Source of the DNA: Streptomyces hokutonensis
Lineage (GTDB): Bacteria > Actinomycetota > Actinomycetes > Streptomycetales > Streptomycetaceae
Direction: 5' to 3'
DNA length: 64,000 nucleotides
Assembly: GCF_000376565.1 (NCBI RefSeq)
Contig: NZ_BARG01000004.1
Span: 1-64,000, forward strand
Shown here: positions 41,695 to 51,829 of the stretch, in pieces
Position numbering within the stretch: position 1 is the stretch's first letter
Layout: each line of letters starts with the position of its first letter
Notes under the pieces: model-generated
Database searches by the model: none
What the model was told of the DNA's origin: nothing
Seen by the model: only the letters and a program-made list of their open reading frames with translations
Program-made: the position numbers and the translations under genes

Positions 41695-43380
41695 TCACCC
41701 CAAGTGCGTGGCCGCGAACATCCGCAACACAGCCGGGAGTACGACCACGGAAGGCCCCGGTTCCGCCAACGCCTTCGCCAGGTCCGACTCCAGTGCCTCC
41801 GGCGACGTACGCACCCCAGGCACCCCGAACGACTCCGCCAGCGCCACATAGTCCGGCCGGGTCAGTTCCGTCGCCGTCGCCTCGCCGAACGCGTCCGTCA
41901 TGTACTCCCGCAGAATCCCGTAGCCGCCGTCGTCGACGATGAGCCACGTGACGTTCAGGTCGTACTGCTTGGCCGTCGCCAACTCCGCGATCGAGTACAG
42001 CGCGCCCCCGTCCCCCGACACCGCCAGCACCGGCCGCGTGGGGTCAGCCGCAGCCGCGCCCAGTGCCGCCGGGAAGCCGTAGCCGAGGCCGCCCGCGCCC
42101 TGGGCGGAGTGGAGGTGGTTGGGGCCCTTCGCGTCGAACGCCGACCAGGCCCAGTAGGCGAGGATCGTCATGTCCCAGAAGGACGGGGAGTCGGCCGGCA
42201 GGGCCCGGCGCACCGACTCCAACACGCCCTGTTCCAGGGTCAGTTCCTGAGCGACGATACGTTCCCGGACGCGGCCGAGCAGCTCGGCCACCCGCTCCGC
42301 CGCCGTCGGATCAGGACGTTCCGTCACCGTCTCCAACAGCGCCTGCACCGCGTGCCACGCGTCCGCGTGGATGCCCAACGCCGGGTGGTTCGACTCCAGT
42401 TTGCCGAGGTCCGCCTCGATCTGGATCACCCGGCCGCGCGGGGCGAACGTGTGGTAGTTCGAGGACAGTTCACCCAACCCCGACCCCACCACCAGCAGTA
42501 CGTCCGCCTCCTCCAGGAAGTCCGTCGTGTGGCGGTCCTCGAGCCAGGACTGGAGGGACAGGGGGTGCGTCCACGGGAACGCGCCCTTGCCGCCGGGGGT
42601 CGTGACCACCGGAGCCTGAAGCTTCTCCGCCAGCTGCCGCAGCTTCTTCGACGCGTCCGCCCGTACGACTCCCCCGCCCGCGATGATCGCCGGACGGGAA
42701 GCCTTCGACAGCAAGTCAGCCGCCACGGCGGTCAGTTCGGGGCGCGGGACCAGGTCCTCCGGGGTCGCGTCCACCGCCGTCACCACGGGGAGTTGGGTCT
42801 CGGCCAGCAGGACGTCCTGCGGGATCTCCACCCACACCGGGCCGTGCGGGGCCGTCAGCGCGGACTTCCACGCCTCCGCGATCGCGGACGGGATCTGTGA
42901 CTGCGTGCGGACCGTGTGCACCGACTTCACCACGCCCCTGAACGAGGCGGACTGGTCCGGGAGTTCGTGCAGATAGCCGTGACGGCCGCCGCCCAGGCCC
43001 GCCGTCGGGATCTGGCTGCTGATCGCCAGGACGGGGGCCGAGGCCGCGCGTGCCTCCTGGAGTGCGGCCAGTGACGTCAGCGCACCCGGCCCCGTGGACA
43101 GCAGCAGCGGTGCCGCCTCGCCCGTGATGCGGCCGTACGCGTCCGCCGCGAACCCGGCGTTGTTCTCCACCCGCAGGCCGATGTACCGCAGGTCGGAGCG
43201 GCGCAGCGCGTCGAACATGCCGAGCGCGTGCTGGCCGGGCAGGCCGAAGACGGTCGTCGCGCCGAGGCCCGCCAGGGTCTCCACGACCAGGTCGCCGCCG
43301 TTGCGCCCGGGGGGCGGGTTCAGCGCGGCGGTGATCTGCGCGGCCGTGGGGCGGAGTTCCAGGTCGTGGTCGTGGGTCAC
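41695..43380 (-). CDS. Thiamine diphosphate enzyme, acetolactate synthase-like
   Basis: A 561-residue ThDP-dependent enzyme of the acetolactate synthase/benzoylformate decarboxylase group. The N-domain has [20 protein letters not shown] with the Glu that activates ThDP. The C-domain has the Mg-ThDP motif, starting [20 protein letters not shown] and ending in [12 protein letters not shown]. No small subunit is adjacent. It starts with a GTG overlapping the agmatinase stop, so the two are co-translated. By context it may decarboxylate or condense a 2-keto acid made from a guanidino or amino substrate rather than make branched-chain amino acids. Confidence 0.87.
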   Translation of the reverse strand: MTHDHDLELRPTAAQITAALNPPPGRNGGDLVVETLAGLGATTVFGLPGQHALGMFDALRRSDLRYIGLRVENNAGFAADAYGRITGEAAPLLLSTGPGALTSLAALQEARAASAPVLAISSQIPTAGLGGGRHGYLHELPDQSASFRGVVKSVHTVRTQSQIPSAIAEAWKSALTAPHGPVWVEIPQDVLLAETQLPVVTAVDATPEDLVPRPELTAVAADLLSKASRPAIIAGGGVVRADASKKLRQLAEKLQAPVVTTPGGKGAFPWTHPLSLQSWLEDRHTTDFLEEADVLLVVGSGLGELSSNYHTFAPRGRVIQIEADLGKLESNHPALGIHADAWHAVQALLETVTERPDPTAAERVAELLGRVRERIVAQELTLEQGVLESVRRALPADSPSFWDMTILAYWAWSAFDAKGPNHLHSAQGAGGLGYGFPAALGAAAADPTRPVLAVSGDGGALYSIAELATAKQYDLNVTWLIVDDGGYGILREYMTDAFGEATATELTRPDYVALAESFGVPGVRTSPEALESDLAKALAEPGPSVVVLPAVLRMFAATHLG

Positions 43381-44345
43381 TTCGAACGGGCCTCGGCAAT
43401 CTGACGGGACATGATGGTGATCAGGTCGTACGCGGTGTGGGACGCGGCCACCGACGTGATCTCGGCGTGGTCGTACGCCGGTGCCACCTCGACGACGTCC
43501 GCCGACACCAGGTTGCAGGATGACAGGCCGCGCAGGATCTCCAGAAGTTCGCGGGAGGTCAGGCCGCCGGCCTCGGGCGTGCCGGTGCCGGGCGCGTGGG
43601 CCGGGTCGAGGCAGTCGATGTCGATGGAGATGTAGAGGGGGCGGTCCCCGATGCGCTGGCGGAGCTGGTCGGCGACCTCGTCGGCGCCGCGCCGGTAGAC
43701 GTCGGCGGACGTGACGATGCCGAAGCCCATCTTCTCGTCGTCCTTGAGGTCCTGCTTGCCGTACAGCGGGCCGCGGATGCCGACGTGCGAGAGCGCCTCG
43801 GTGTCGAGGATGCCCTCCTCAACTGCCCTGCGGAACGGCGTCCCGTGCGTGTACTCGGCGCCGAAGTACGTGTCCCAGGTGTCGAGATGGGCGTCGAAGT
43901 GCAGCAGGGCCACCGGGCCGTGCTTCTTCGCGACGGAGCGGAGCAGCGGCAGCGCGATGGTGTGGTCGCCGCCCAGGGTCATCAACCGGGCGCCGGTGTC
44001 CAGGAGTTGGTCCGCGGCCTCCTCGATCGTCTCGACGGCCTCGTTGATGTTGAACGGGTTCGCCGCGATGTCACCGGCGTCCGCGACCTGCGCGAGGGTG
44101 AACGGGGACGCGTCCTGCGCCGGGTTGTACGGCCGCAGCAGCCGGGACGCCTCGCGGATCGCGTTGCCGCCGAAGCGCGCGCCCGGCCGGTAGGAGACAC
44201 CGGCGTCGAACGGCACCCCGACCACGGCGACATCCGCGCTGCCGACCTCGTCCAGCCGCGGCAGCCGGGCGTAGGTCGCGGGCCCGGCGTAGCGCGGGGT
44301 GCGCGAGGAGTCGACGGGGCCGCGGGGCGTCTCGTTGCTGGTCAT
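43377..44345 (-). CDS. speB: Agmatinase/guanidino hydrolase (ureohydrolase family)
   Basis: A 322-residue binuclear Mn ureohydrolase. All metal motifs are intact: [20 protein letters not shown] (His), [12 protein letters not shown] (Asp-His-Asp) and [20 protein letters not shown] (two Asp). It releases urea from agmatine or a related guanidino compound such as guanidinobutyrate; the subgroup cannot be settled by eye. GAAGG lies 9 bases before the ATG at 44345. It is flanked by a ThDP enzyme and a sodium/solute symporter under a divergent PucR regulator, which favours a catabolic over a polyamine-biosynthetic role. The symbol is tentative. Confidence 0.88.
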   Translation of the reverse strand: MTSNETPRGPVDSSRTPRYAGPATYARLPRLDEVGSADVAVVGVPFDAGVSYRPGARFGGNAIREASRLLRPYNPAQDASPFTLAQVADAGDIAANPFNINEAVETIEEAADQLLDTGARLMTLGGDHTIALPLLRSVAKKHGPVALLHFDAHLDTWDTYFGAEYTHGTPFRRAVEEGILDTEALSHVGIRGPLYGKQDLKDDEKMGFGIVTSADVYRRGADEVADQLRQRIGDRPLYISIDIDCLDPAHAPGTGTPEAGGLTSRELLEILRGLSSCNLVSADVVEVAPAYDHAEITSVAASHTAYDLITIMSRQIAEARSK

Positions 44346-44406
44346 GGGGACTGCCTTCTTTCCTACGCTTCGTCGCGTATGGGCTTCTTGTGCGTCTGCT
44401 ACGACT

Positions 44407-45876
44407 CTACTGGTGGGCGGCGACCGGCTCGGACGCCAGTTCGGGGGCGCCACGCCCGGCGAGCCGCTCCCGCCAGGCGGCCAGTACCGCCGCGTCGGTC
44501 GCGGGCGTCGCGAGCGACACGGCGACGTAGGCGGCGAGGGACGCCAACAGGCCGTAGTAGACAGGCTCGTTGGCGAGGATGCCGTAGCCCGCCATCAGGC
44601 CGACGACCGCGAGGCCGCCGACGGCGACGGAGGCGAGCGCGCCCTGTGCGGTACCGCGCTTCCACAGCAGGCCGCCGAGGATCGGGACGAGGAGACCGCC
44701 GACGAGCAGGTTGTACGCCACGGTCAGCGCTTCGACGACGTTGTTGAGCGCGATCGCCGTGACGATCACCGCGACGCCCATGACGAGGATGAAGGCACGG
44801 TTGCCGCGCACCTCGTCGTGCTGCTCCTCCTCGCCGTCCCGCGTGACGGCTCCCCGCAGCTTGGACCAGATGTCGTTGTTGGCGACCGTGGCGCAGGCGA
44901 TCAGCGCGCCGGAGGACGTCGACATCACGGCGGCGAGGGCGGCGGCCAGCACCAACCCCCGTACACCGACCGGGAGTTCGTCCTTGACGATGGTCGCGAA
45001 GGCGTCGTCCGCGCTGCCGAGGTTGGGGTAGAGGACCTTCGCCGCGGTGCCGATGACGGCGCCTGCGAGGGCGTAGACGAGACAGTAGGTGCCAGCGACC
45101 GTGCCGCCCCACTTGGCGGTCCTGTCACTGCCGGCCGTGAACACGCGCTGCCAGATGTCCTGGCCGATGAGCATGCCGAACGTATAGATCAGGACGTAGG
45201 TGAAGATCGTCTCGCCGCCGATGCCCAGCGGGTCGAAGTACCCGGTGGGCAGCTTCGCCTTCATCTCGCTGAAGCCGCCCGCCTTGACGACCGCGATCGG
45301 AAGCAGGAGCAGGAGCACGCCGATCGTCTTCACCACGAACTGGACCATGTCCGTCAGCGTGATGGACCACATGCCGCCGAGCGTCGAGTACGCGACGACG
45401 ATCGAGCCGCCGAGGACGATCGCGACCGTGCGGTTCATGTCGAAGAGGACGTCGAAGATCGTGGCGTAGGCGATGGTCGAGGTGACCGCGAGCATCAGGG
45501 TGTAGGCCCACATGACCACGCCGGAGATCACTCCCGCGCGGCCGCCGTACCTGAGATCGAGCATCTCGGAGACGGTATACACCTTGAGGCGGGCGATGCG
45601 GGCGGAGAAGAAGACGGAGAGGGCGAGCAGGCCGAGGCCGATGGTGAAGACCATCCACGCCCCGGACAACCCGTACTGGTAGCCGAGGCCCACCCCGCCG
45701 ATGGTGGACGCGCCGCCGAGGACGATGGCGGCCATGGTGCCGGAGTACATGACGGGACCCAGGCGGCGGCCCGCGACCAGGAAGTCGCTCTTGGTCCTGG
45801 CGCGGCGCATGCCCCACCAGCCCATGGCCAGCATGCCGGCCAGGTAGACGACGATGACGGTGTAGTCGACGGCCAT
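44407..45876 (-). CDS. Sodium/solute symporter (SSS family)
   Basis: A 489-residue transporter with about 13 membrane helices. Family marks include [60 protein letters not shown], and [20 protein letters not shown] with the Na2-site serines. GGAGG is 7 bases before the ATG at 45876. It is the first gene of a symporter-agmatinase-ThDP enzyme operon and so probably imports the guanidino or amine substrate of that pathway with sodium. Confidence 0.92.
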   Translation of the reverse strand: MAVDYTVIVVYLAGMLAMGWWGMRRARTKSDFLVAGRRLGPVMYSGTMAAIVLGGASTIGGVGLGYQYGLSGAWMVFTIGLGLLALSVFFSARIARLKVYTVSEMLDLRYGGRAGVISGVVMWAYTLMLAVTSTIAYATIFDVLFDMNRTVAIVLGGSIVVAYSTLGGMWSITLTDMVQFVVKTIGVLLLLLPIAVVKAGGFSEMKAKLPTGYFDPLGIGGETIFTYVLIYTFGMLIGQDIWQRVFTAGSDRTAKWGGTVAGTYCLVYALAGAVIGTAAKVLYPNLGSADDAFATIVKDELPVGVRGLVLAAALAAVMSTSSGALIACATVANNDIWSKLRGAVTRDGEEEQHDEVRGNRAFILVMGVAVIVTAIALNNVVEALTVAYNLLVGGLLVPILGGLLWKRGTAQGALASVAVGGLAVVGLMAGYGILANEPVYYGLLASLAAYVAVSLATPATDAAVLAAWRERLAGRGAPELASEPVAAHQ

Positions 45877-46019
45877 ACGGGGGCCTCCTTCGCGCACTCT
45901 CGGGGTCGTCCCGATGTCTCGGGGGGCTTGCGTCGCGACTGACCCTAGGTGGCCGGAAAGCGGCTGCGAAGTGTACGTTTCATCCATTCGAGCACGAGGT
46001 GATGGAGGAAACGTCCACC

Positions 46020-47504
46020 ATGCCGGACCTCACGATTCCCCCGACGCCCCCTACACCTCCCGTACCCCTCACCGCCCTCCTCGCCCGCGAGGACCTGGGG
46101 CTGCGGCAGATCGCGGGGCCCACCGACCCGGACATCGTCATCCACTGGGCGCACACGTCGGAGATGCCGGACCCGTATCCGTATCTGCTGGGCGGTGAGC
46201 TGCTGCTGACGGCGGGCGTCCACATCCCGGAGGCGGCGGGCTCCGGCACGTACTTCGCCGACTACGTCTCCCGGATCGTCGAGGCGGGCGGGGTGGCCCT
46301 CGGCTTCGGCGTCGCGCCGGTCCACGACACCGTACCGAGGGCCCTGGTCGCGGCCTGCGACCACTACGACCTGCCGCTCCTCGAGGTCCCGCCGCCCACC
46401 CCCTTCTCCCGCGTGGCCCGCGCGGTCTGGCAGCTGATGGCCCAGGCCCGCCTCGCCGAACTCCGCCGCGTCACCGAGGCCCAGCAGAGCCTGGCGGCAG
46501 CGGCCTCCCGCCCCGATCCGGTCCCTTCGGTGCTACGGCAGCTCGCCCAGCGGGTGAGCGGCCGGGCGGTGCTGTACGGGCCCGACGGCACGGAGATCGC
46601 GGCGGCGGGGCGGGGGGCGGCGGGAACGGAGGCGCTGGCAGAGCTGGCGCAGGTGGTACGCCCCTCCGAAACGCCCGCCTCCGCCACGCCCCCCGCCTCC
46701 GCCACCGACACCGTCCCCGGCGCCCATCTCGCGGCCTACGCCCTGGGTACCGGTCAGGGTTTCGTCCTAGGGGTCGCCGCCCCGCACCGCGACCCCGGCG
46801 ACCACACCATCGCCTCCGTCGCCGCCGTACTGCTCTCCCTCCTCACCGGCGAACACCAGAGCCGCACGGGAGCGAACCGTTCGTCGGCGCTGGTACGACT
46901 GCTGCTGGGCGCCGCACCGGAGGAGGTCGCGCCGCTGCTCGGCACGGACCGGTGGGTCGTCGTGCACGCGGCGCCCGACACCCCTGTTTCCGACCCCGTC
47001 GCCGCGTCCGCGCTCGGCGCCGCCCTCGGTTCCGCGCTGATCGACCTGACGCCGGAGGTAGTACGGGTACTGGTCCCCGCCGACCGCGAACCCGGCCCGC
47101 AGCCCGGCTGGACCCTCGGTGTCAGTGCCCCCGTAGCTCCACAGGACTGGTCCGCCGCCGACACCCAGGCGGCCCGCACCCTGGCCCGGGCCCGTGCGAC
47201 CCGCGCCCCGCTGGTCCGGCACGGCGCCGCCGGCCGCCCCGGCCTCGCCGGACTGCTCCCCCACGGAGAGGCCGAGGCACACGCCCGCACCCTCCTCGCC
47301 CCGCTCGCCGCGAGCCCCGCGCTCACCGAGACCCTGCGCACCTGGCTGTCCCTGCACGGGAGTTGGGACCGTACGGCGGTCGCGCTGGCCGTGCACCGCA
47401 ACACCGTGCGGCAGCGGATCGCCCGGTGCGCGGCGCTGCTGGACGCGGATCTGGACGATCCGGACGTACGGATGGAGCTGTGGTTCGGCCTGCGCCATCT
47501 GTGA
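46020..47504 (+). CDS. PucR-family transcriptional regulator
   Basis: A 494-residue regulator. Residues about 15-140 are the PucR N-domain (IHWAHTSEMPDPYPYLLGGE; LLTAGVHIPEA; GFGVAPVHDTVPRALVAACD). The C-terminus is the PucR HTH (LRTWLSLHGSWDRTAVALAV; HRNTVRQRIARCAALL). PucR proteins often respond to amine, purine or amino acid substrates. GGAGG lies about 11 bases before ATG 46020; ATG 46002 is an alternative. It diverges from the symporter operon across a 143-base gap and most likely activates it. Confidence 0.9.
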   Translation: MPDLTIPPTPPTPPVPLTALLAREDLGLRQIAGPTDPDIVIHWAHTSEMPDPYPYLLGGELLLTAGVHIPEAAGSGTYFADYVSRIVEAGGVALGFGVAPVHDTVPRALVAACDHYDLPLLEVPPPTPFSRVARAVWQLMAQARLAELRRVTEAQQSLAAAASRPDPVPSVLRQLAQRVSGRAVLYGPDGTEIAAAGRGAAGTEALAELAQVVRPSETPASATPPASATDTVPGAHLAAYALGTGQGFVLGVAAPHRDPGDHTIASVAAVLLSLLTGEHQSRTGANRSSALVRLLLGAAPEEVAPLLGTDRWVVVHAAPDTPVSDPVAASALGAALGSALIDLTPEVVRVLVPADREPGPQPGWTLGVSAPVAPQDWSAADTQAARTLARARATRAPLVRHGAAGRPGLAGLLPHGEAEAHARTLLAPLAASPALTETLRTWLSLHGSWDRTAVALAVHRNTVRQRIARCAALLDADLDDPDVRMELWFGLRHL

Positions 47505-47582
47505 GCGGGGGGGCGAGTGATCCACATCCCAGCGTGCGGGACGTCGGGCACCGGCACAGCCCGCTGCTCCACAATGGGAACC

Positions 47583-48371
47583 ATGCCGATACCCGGGACC
47601 CCAAGCCGCGCCGAGCTCGTCGATCACCTTGTGAAGACCCGTATCGCGGGCGACGTAGCCACCCCCCGCGAGAACAACCTCTCCCACTACCGCAAGCTGG
47701 CCAACGGCGACCGCCACTACTGGCTCGGCCTGGAGCTCGGCAACCGCTGGTCCGACGAGCAGGACGTGCTCGCGGTGATGGCGGAGCGGGTGGGGGTGAA
47801 CGACGATCCCGAGTACCGCTACGGCCAGGACACCATCGACCCGGAGCTGACGGTCGCGGCGCTCGACCGCCTCGCCGCGCGGCTGCGCAAGGCGGCCGAC
47901 GGACAGCAGCGGGTCCTCTTCGCCACCGGCCACCCGGGCGGGCTGCTCGAAGTGCACCACTCCACGGCCGCCGCGCTGCGCACGGCCGGCTGCGAGATCG
48001 TGGTGATCCCGGAGGGGCTGCAGACGGAGGAGGGATACGTCATGCAGTTCGCGGACGTGGCCGTCCTGGAGCACGGCGCCACGCTCTGGCACACGCACTC
48101 CGGTGAGCCGATGAAGGCGATCCTGACCGCCATGGAACGCGAGGGCCGCCCGCTGCCCGACCTCGTCGTCGCCGACCACGGCTGGGCGGGCTACGCGGGC
48201 CGCCACGGCGTCGACTCCGTCGGCTACGCGGACTGCAACGACCCGGCGCTCTTCCTCGCCGAGTCCGAGGGCACTCTCCAGGTGGCCGTCCCGCTCGACG
48301 ACCATGTGGTCAGCCCCAGGTACTACGACCCGCTGACCGCGTATCTGCTGGCGGAGGCGGGACTGTCCTGA
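47583..48371 (+). CDS. Conserved phosphatase-like protein
   Basis: A 262-residue actinobacterial protein that relatives' annotations call a phosphatase, as far as I recall, without strong motif support. Visible conserved stretches are TPRENNLSHYRKLANGDRHY, VLFATGHPGGLLEVHHSTAA, DLVVADHGWAGYAGRHGVDS and a late VPLDDHVVSPRYYDPLTAYL. The GHPGG and DHGW segments with many His and Asp suggest a metal-dependent hydrolase. ATG 47583 is used; ATG 47574 is possible. It lies between PucR and a convergent cation exporter. The reaction is not known to me. Confidence 0.72.
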   Translation: MPIPGTPSRAELVDHLVKTRIAGDVATPRENNLSHYRKLANGDRHYWLGLELGNRWSDEQDVLAVMAERVGVNDDPEYRYGQDTIDPELTVAALDRLAARLRKAADGQQRVLFATGHPGGLLEVHHSTAAALRTAGCEIVVIPEGLQTEEGYVMQFADVAVLEHGATLWHTHSGEPMKAILTAMEREGRPLPDLVVADHGWAGYAGRHGVDSVGYADCNDPALFLAESEGTLQVAVPLDDHVVSPRYYDPLTAYLLAEAGLS

Positions 48372-48377
48372 CCGCCC

Positions 48378-48412
48378 GGCTCAACTCCCCTCTCACGGCC
48401 AGGGGTTGAGCC
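48378..48412. terminator. Convergent terminator overlapping the CDF stop
   Basis: GGCTCAAC-TCCCCT (48378-48391) pairs with AGGGG-TTGAGCC (48401-48412) around a 9-base loop, with a 2-base bulge. It spans the stop codon of the cation exporter and lies 7 bases after the phosphatase-like gene, so it can serve both. Confidence 0.6.
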
Positions 48413-49364
48413 CTTCGGCCCGTCGCTGCGCGTACCCGGGTGTCGGGTCGAGATAGACCCGGTTCACCGAGGGGAACGCCTCCCGCAGCCGCTGCTCGGC
48501 CTGTTCGCAGGCCCACTCGATCTGCGCGGCACTCGACCGGTCCCGGAAGTCGATCTTCGCGGCGACCAGTGCCTCGCGCGGGCCCTGCACGAGGGTCGTC
48601 AACTCCAGTACGGCTTCGATGTGTTCGACCCCGAGCAGCTCTTCGCGGATGCGGTCCCGCATGGCCTTGGGCAGCGGGCGGCCGATGAGGAGTTCGGCGT
48701 TGGAGCGGCCGAGCACCCAGGCGACGTAGAGCAGGAGCAGGCCGATGCAGAGGGACGCGAGGCCGTCCCAGACGCCGGAGCCGGTGAGCTGTCCGCCGAG
48801 CAGGCCGCCGGCCGCGAGGACCAGGCCGACCAGGGCGGCGGAGTCCTCCAGTACTACGGCCTTCACCGCGGTGTCGGGGGTGTAGCGGAGGTAGCGCTTG
48901 AAGGAGGCGTCGAAGCGGGCCGCCTCGCCGCGCGCCTGGCGTACGCCCGTCCGCAGGGAGTAGCCCTCCAGGAGGAAGGCGACGCCGAGCACGATGTAGG
49001 AGATGAGCGGGTCGCCGAGGTCCTCGCCGGCGACCAGGGTGTGGATGCCGTCGTAGATCGAGAAGACGGCGCCGCCGACGAAGGTGGCTACGGCGGCGAG
49101 CATCGCCCAGATGTAGCGCTCGGGGCCGTAGCCGAGGGGGTGTTCCTCGTCGGCGGGTTTCTCGCTGCGCTTCAGGGCGGTGAGGAGGAGGAGTTCGGTG
49201 ACCGTGTCGGCGACGGAGTGCGCGGCCTCGGAGAGCATCGCGCTGGAGCCGCTGATGACGCCCGCGACCGCCTTGGCCAGCGCGATCCCCAGGTTGGCGA
49301 CGGCCGCGACGATCACCGTGAGGGTGGACTCGCCGCCGCCCTCGGTTTCCTCTGCTTCTGCCAT
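48393..49364 (-). CDS. Cation diffusion facilitator (zinc/iron exporter type)
   Basis: A 323-residue CDF exporter with six predicted helices. Helix 2 holds the metal site SSAMLSEAAHSVADTVTELL (Ser/His/Asp: here the pattern is SEAAHSVAD), and helix 5 has VKAVVLEDSAALVGLVLAAG. The His of the classic HxxxD pattern in helix 2 is retained; helix 5 has ED where many have HxxxD, a FieF-like variation that may alter metal choice. A C-terminal cytoplasmic domain (IDFRDRSSAAQIEWACEQAE) follows. ATG 49364 starts 5 bases after the thioesterase stop. Confidence 0.88.
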   Translation of the reverse strand: MAEAEETEGGGESTLTVIVAAVANLGIALAKAVAGVISGSSAMLSEAAHSVADTVTELLLLTALKRSEKPADEEHPLGYGPERYIWAMLAAVATFVGGAVFSIYDGIHTLVAGEDLGDPLISYIVLGVAFLLEGYSLRTGVRQARGEAARFDASFKRYLRYTPDTAVKAVVLEDSAALVGLVLAAGGLLGGQLTGSGVWDGLASLCIGLLLLYVAWVLGRSNAELLIGRPLPKAMRDRIREELLGVEHIEAVLELTTLVQGPREALVAAKIDFRDRSSAAQIEWACEQAEQRLREAFPSVNRVYLDPTPGYAQRRAEGLNPWP

Positions 49365-49369
49365 GCCCC

Positions 49370-50242
49370 TCAGTGTTCCCGAGGAACCCGCACGACACCC
49401 TCCTGGATGACCGAAACGGCCAGCCGACCGTCCTGGGTGTAGATCCGGGCCTGCCCGAGCCCGCGCCCGCCGTACGCCGACGGCGACTCCTGGTCGTAGA
49501 GCAGCCACTCGTCCGCGCGGAACGGCCGGTGGAACCACATCGCGTGGTCGAGCGACGCTCCTACGACATCCCCTACGGCCCAGCCGCCGCGGCCGTGCGC
49601 GAGGAGGATCGAGTCGAGGAGGGTCATGTCGGAGACGTAGGTCGCGAGTACTACGTGGAGCAGCGGGTCGTCCACGAGCTTGCCGTTGGTGCGGAACCAG
49701 ACCTGGGAGTGCGGTTCGCGCGGTTCGCCGAAGCGGCCGTACGGCGGGTCGTCGACGTACCGGAGGTCGATCGCCTCACGCGCCTCCAGGAATCGTTCAA
49801 CGATCCTCTGATCGAGGTGGTCGTAGCCGAGCAGCCGCTCACGGCCCGTGGGCACCGTCTCCGGGTCGGGCGCGGGTGGCATGGGAGCCTGGTGGTCGAG
49901 GCCTTCCTCGTACGCCTGGAAGGACGCCGACAGCGCGAAGATCGGCCGGCCGTGCTGGACGGCGAGCACGCGGCGGGTGGTGAAGGAACGGCCGTCGCGG
50001 ATGCGCTCGACGGTGTAGACGATGGGCGCTCCGGGGTCTCCCGTGCGCAGGAAGTACGCGTGCAGGGAGTGCGCGTACCGGTCGGCGGGGACCGTCCGTC
50101 CGGCGGCGACCAGGGCCTGGGCCGCCACCTGGCCCCCGAAGACGCGGGGGACGACGGCGGAGCGGGACTCGCCGCGGAAGATGTTCTCCTCGATCTGCTC
50201 GAGGTCGAGCAGATCGAGGAGATCCTGTAGTGCCTGGTTCAT
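49370..50242 (-). CDS. tesB: Acyl-CoA thioesterase II
   Basis: A 290-residue double-hotdog thioesterase that hydrolyses medium- and long-chain acyl-CoA. TesB marks are present: EENIFRGESRSAVVPRVFGG, SLHAYFLRTGDPGAPIVYTV and RDGRSFTTRRVLAVQHGRPI in domain 1, and GASLDHAMWFHRPFRADEWL, LLYDQESPSAYGGRGLGQAR in domain 2 with the catalytic Asp/Thr/Gln network. It follows the acyl-CoA dehydrogenase by 35 bases and precedes the CDF exporter, so it sits in one leftward unit and probably recycles CoA. Confidence 0.93.
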   Translation of the reverse strand: MNQALQDLLDLLDLEQIEENIFRGESRSAVVPRVFGGQVAAQALVAAGRTVPADRYAHSLHAYFLRTGDPGAPIVYTVERIRDGRSFTTRRVLAVQHGRPIFALSASFQAYEEGLDHQAPMPPAPDPETVPTGRERLLGYDHLDQRIVERFLEAREAIDLRYVDDPPYGRFGEPREPHSQVWFRTNGKLVDDPLLHVVLATYVSDMTLLDSILLAHGRGGWAVGDVVGASLDHAMWFHRPFRADEWLLYDQESPSAYGGRGLGQARIYTQDGRLAVSVIQEGVVRVPREH

Positions 50243-50277
50243 GGGGTTAGTTGTACCGGGCAGTAATTGCCGGGACC

Positions 50278-51435
50278 TTACAGACCCATGTCCTTGGCGA
50301 TGATCGTCTTCATGATCTCGCTGGTGCCGCCGTAGATGCGGTTGACGCGGTTGTCCGCGTACAGGCGGGCGATCGGGTACTCGTTCATGAAGCCGTAGCC
50401 GCCGTGCAGCTGGAGGCAGCGGTCGATCACGCGGTGGGCGACCTCAGTGGTGAACAGCTTGGCGCTGGCCGCCTCGGCGGGGGTCAGCTCGCCGGCGTCC
50501 AGGGCCTCGGTCGCGCGGTCGACGACGGCCTCGGCGGCGTCCACCTCGGCCTGACAGGCGGCCAGTTCGAACTTGGTGTTCTGGAACGCGGCGACGGGCT
50601 GGCCGAAGACCACGCGGTCCTGGACGTACTGCTTGGCGAACCGGACGGCGGCCTTGGCCTGCGCGTAGGCGCCGAAGGCGATGCCCCAGCGCTCGGAGGC
50701 GAGGTTGTGGCCGAGGTAGTAGAAGCCCTTGTTCTCCTCGCCGAGGAGGTCCTCGACGGGCACCTTGACGTCGACGAACGCCAGCTCGGCGGTGTCGGAG
50801 GTCTTCAGGCCGAGCTTGTCGAGCTTGCGGCCGACCGAGTAGCCCTCGGCCTTGGTGTCCACCACGAAGAGGGAGATGCCGTGGCGGCGGTCCTCCTTGG
50901 TGGACGGGGAGGTGCGGGCGCAGACGATCATGCGGTCGGCGTGCACACCGCCGGTGATGAAGGTCTTGGCGCCGTTGAGGACGTAGTGCGTGCCGTCCTC
51001 GGAGAGCTTGGCGGTGGTCTTCATGCCCGCGAGGTCGGAACCGGTGCCCGGCTCCGTCATCGCGATGGCCCACATCTCCTCGCCGGAGACGAACTTCGGG
51101 AGGTACTTCTTCTTCTGCTCGTCGTTGGCGAGCAGCTTGATGTAGGGCAGGCCGAGCAGCACGTGCACACCGGAGCCGCCGAAGGAGACACCCGCGCGCG
51201 CGGTCTCCTCGTAGAGGACGGCCTCGAACTTGTACGAGTCGATGCCCGCGCCGCCGTACTCCTCGTCCACGCGGATGCCGAAGACGCCGAGCTCGGCGAG
51301 CTTGTAGTAGAACTCGCGCGGCGCCTGGCCGGCGGCGAACCACTCGTCGTAGACGGGGACGACCTCGGCCTCGATGAAGGCCCGCAGGGTCTCCCGGAAC
51401 GCCTCGTGGTCCTCGTTGAACACAGTACGGCGCAC
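50278..51435 (-). CDS. Acyl-CoA dehydrogenase
   Basis: A 385-residue FAD acyl-CoA dehydrogenase: MTEPGTGSDLAGMKTTAKLS (FAD/substrate loop), YVLNGAKTFITGGVHADRMI, and LQLHGGYGFMNEYPIARLYA followed by RIYGGTSEIMKTIIAKDMGL, the last with the region of the catalytic base. It resembles medium/long-chain or FadE-type enzymes. GTG 51435 is used because GGAGG stands 8 bases before it; GTG 51444 would be directly on that site. A TetR-type operator lies 33 bases upstream at 51468. Confidence 0.9.
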   Translation of the reverse strand: MRRTVFNEDHEAFRETLRAFIEAEVVPVYDEWFAAGQAPREFYYKLAELGVFGIRVDEEYGGAGIDSYKFEAVLYEETARAGVSFGGSGVHVLLGLPYIKLLANDEQKKKYLPKFVSGEEMWAIAMTEPGTGSDLAGMKTTAKLSEDGTHYVLNGAKTFITGGVHADRMIVCARTSPSTKEDRRHGISLFVVDTKAEGYSVGRKLDKLGLKTSDTAELAFVDVKVPVEDLLGEENKGFYYLGHNLASERWGIAFGAYAQAKAAVRFAKQYVQDRVVFGQPVAAFQNTKFELAACQAEVDAAEAVVDRATEALDAGELTPAEAASAKLFTTEVAHRVIDRCLQLHGGYGFMNEYPIARLYADNRVNRIYGGTSEIMKTIIAKDMGL

Positions 51436-51467
51436 CGCCGCCACCTCCGCATGGATACCTGACGCAT

Positions 51468-51487
51468 TTCTAAGCGCTTGCTCAGAA
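51468..51487. promoter_or_regulatory. TetR-type operator upstream of the acyl-CoA dehydrogenase
   Basis: TTCTAAGCGCTTGCTCAGAA is an inverted repeat with arms TTCTnAGC and GCTnAGAA around GCTT; only the n positions differ. It is centred about 42 bases before the GTG at 51435. Such CTnAGC-type dyads are typical of TetR repressors of fatty acid genes. The neighbouring TetR gene at 51830 has different dyads in front of it, so another repressor may act here. Confidence 0.55.
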
Positions 51488-51829
51488 CATCACGGTACCG
51501 GCGAGTAGGGGGAGCGTCCAGCGGATCGGGCACGTAACGCTCGTCACGCCGCCTTTGCCCACCCACCCGCCCGACTCGGTGGGCCGAGAGGGCCCGACAC
51601 GGGGCTCTGCCCCGGACCCCGGGGGCTGCTCGCCCTCGCCCTCGTCGCCGGCCGCGGCTGCATCCGTCGACCGCACCCGGTCCGCAGCCTGCGGCCCGAC
51701 CCCTTCCGGTCTTCGGCCCTTGGACCTTGGCTTGCGGTTTTCGGCTTCGCGCCTCCAGCCTCCAGCCTCCGGCTTGCGGCTTCCGGCTTCCCTCTCTCGC
51801 CCGTCGGCCCCGGCCCGGCTTCGCCCCCG
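51488..51829. other. Intergenic region with low-complexity repeats
   Basis: This 342-base stretch between the acyl-CoA dehydrogenase promoter and the TetR stop holds no convincing gene. At about 51715-51800 it contains short imperfect tandem repeats of GGCTTGCGG, GCCTCCA and CGGCTTCC types. Frames through it are Arg/Ser/Pro-rich and non-coding in character. No good terminator for the TetR gene was found. Confidence 0.6.

Noticed and set aside
41695..43380. Catalytic acetolactate synthase of branched-chain amino acid synthesis (ilvB)
   Set aside because: No small subunit or ilvC is adjacent; it overlaps an agmatinase gene in a catabolic-looking operon.
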